The notes beneath the pieces are model-generated. The model did not search any database and was not told the DNA's origin. It saw only the letters and a list, made by a program, of their open reading frames with translations. Shown in pieces: positions 5,882 through 6,632 of a stretch of 6,632 bases of DNA (within the stretch, counting starts at the first letter, position 1; each line of letters starts with the position of its first letter). The stretch spans positions 1-6,632 of the forward strand of contig JALWQU010000076.1 in NCBI GenBank assembly GCA_026982915.1, in the 5' to 3' direction. A program made the position numbers and the translations under genes. The stretch is from Candidatus Altimarinota bacterium. GTDB lineage: Bacteria > Patescibacteriota > Gracilibacteria > UBA4473.

Positions 5882-6632
5882 ATGTTTGATCTTCTTTTTA
5901 CCCTTGGTGTTATCGTCTTTATCCTCTATCGATTAGAGGTTCTAAAACCCAGACATTTTGCCGAGATACGCCACAGACTTACCAAATTTTTTGATAAATT
6001 CCTCAACAAGGTACACGAAGCACAGCCCCCCAAAACACCCCCCGAAACAAGACCTCTCTTTAAAAAACCCCTCCCCTCTATTTCCTCACCTGCACTTAAC
6101 ATGAAAACAACCTTCACAACACTCAAATGGATCGTATTAGCTATTTTACTATTGATTGGCTTCTTTATGCTCAATCCTTTTGTCAATATCGATGCGGGGA
6201 ACCGAGGTATTGTCTTTGATAAACTCCGTGGTGGGGTTCAAATGGAATCATTTGATGAGGGTCTACATTTCCGAGTCCCATTCTTTCAGTCTATCATACA
6301 GGTCCCGATCCGAACCCAAAAAATTGTTTTTACCAACGATAGCACGGGGAAATATTCTCGTGGACAGAATGTTCGTCAACGAAGCCAGTTAAGCGCGGCT
6401 AGTTCTGATCTTCAGGATGTTTATGTTGATGTAGTGGTAACCTATCATCTCGATGAAACCAAGGTTGCAAAAATTTACCAAGAAGTAGGCCTTGATTATG
6501 CCGCTAAAAAAGTAATTCCGAAAGTAGCGGACTCGGTGAAAACTTATACCGCTAAATTTAAAGTCGCTGAGATCCTACCAAAACGAGAAGAAATTAAGCA
6601 AAAAGTGTCTGCGGATCTCAAACAAAATCTCG
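5882..6632 (+). CDS. Prohibitin-like SPFH-domain membrane protein with an N-terminal extension (5' part; runs off the right edge)
   Basis: The frame was read by hand from the ATG at 5882, directly after the gatA stop, and is open for 250 codons to the window end. Residues 3-16 (DLLFTLGVIVFILY) form a first hydrophobic segment. A basic, then proline-rich linker follows (PPKTPPETRP, 49-58). A second membrane helix lies at ~82-99 (WIVLAILLLIGFFM). The SPFH/prohibitin domain begins at ~103 with DAGNRGIVFDKLRGGVQ (104-120), EGLHFRVPFF (126-135) and DLQDVYVDVVVTYHLD (176-191), followed by GLDYAAKKVIPKVADSV (203-219). SPFH proteins form membrane-bound ring assemblies that scaffold proteases and microdomains; this role comes from the family. 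Residues ~151-175 look like an insertion relative to prohibitins. An in-frame ATG at 6101 (residue 74) would give a conventional single-anchor prohibitin, so the true start is uncertain. Neither start has a Shine-Dalgarno sequence. The zero gap to gatA favours 5882. Confidence 0.85.
   Translation, partial: MFDLLFTLGVIVFILYRLEVLKPRHFAEIRHRLTKFFDKFLNKVHEAQPPKTPPETRPLFKKPLPSISSPALNMKTTFTTLKWIVLAILLLIGFFMLNPFVNIDAGNRGIVFDKLRGGVQMESFDEGLHFRVPFFQSIIQVPIRTQKIVFTNDSTGKYSRGQNVRQRSQLSAASSDLQDVYVDVVVTYHLDETKVAKIYQEVGLDYAAKKVIPKVADSVKTYTAKFKVAEILPKREEIKQKVSADLKQNL

Noticed and set aside
5926..6186. Minus-strand open frame of 86 codons opposite the SPFH N-terminal extension
   Set aside because: The plus-strand frame continues into a clear SPFH domain and starts directly after gatA. 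The minus frame has no start signal and no recognisable content.

Overview
The window (6,632 bases, hand-estimated at about 40% GC) is dense bacterial DNA in two divergent gene blocks. No stretch over 300 bases lacks a gene, and the standard genetic code fits (TAA, TAG and TGA all act as stops). The organism cannot be named. All nine gene starts lack a recognisable Shine-Dalgarno sequence and most sit behind A-rich leaders. Together with the moderate AT content and the gene mix, this leans towards a lineage that initiates without SD pairing, such as Patescibacteria (candidate phyla radiation) or Bacteroidota-like groups. That is a weak inference.

The left block (1-2180) is read on the minus strand. 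In transcription order it holds a 451-residue helical protein with a C-terminal RAP-like, PD-(D/E)XK-type domain, an unrecognised 101-residue helical protein, and the 5' end of carA (carbamoyl-phosphate synthase small subunit), which runs off the left edge. The gaps are 47 and 57 bases. Possible extended -10 promoters lie before the RAP-like gene and before carA.

The 138-base divergent gap (2181-2318) has AT-rich sequence and a possible promoter for the left block. I see no convincing promoter there for the right block.

The right block (2319-6632) is read on the plus strand: a membrane-anchored divergent polysaccharide deacetylase, gatC, a minimal nucleotidyltransferase (MNT), a HEPN protein, gatA, and the 5' part of a prohibitin-like SPFH gene that runs off the right edge. 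GatC and GatA are subunits of the tRNA-dependent amidotransferase that makes Gln-tRNA(Gln) and/or Asn-tRNA(Asn). gatB is not seen.

The most striking feature is an MNT/HEPN pair of the MntA/HepT (HI0073/HI0074) toxin-antitoxin type lodged between gatC and gatA. MNT overlaps HEPN by 10 bases, and HEPN overlaps gatA by an ATGA junction. The toxin-like gene and an essential translation gene are therefore probably translationally coupled. The MNT/HEPN pair is visibly more AT-rich than gatC or gatA, as expected for an acquired module.
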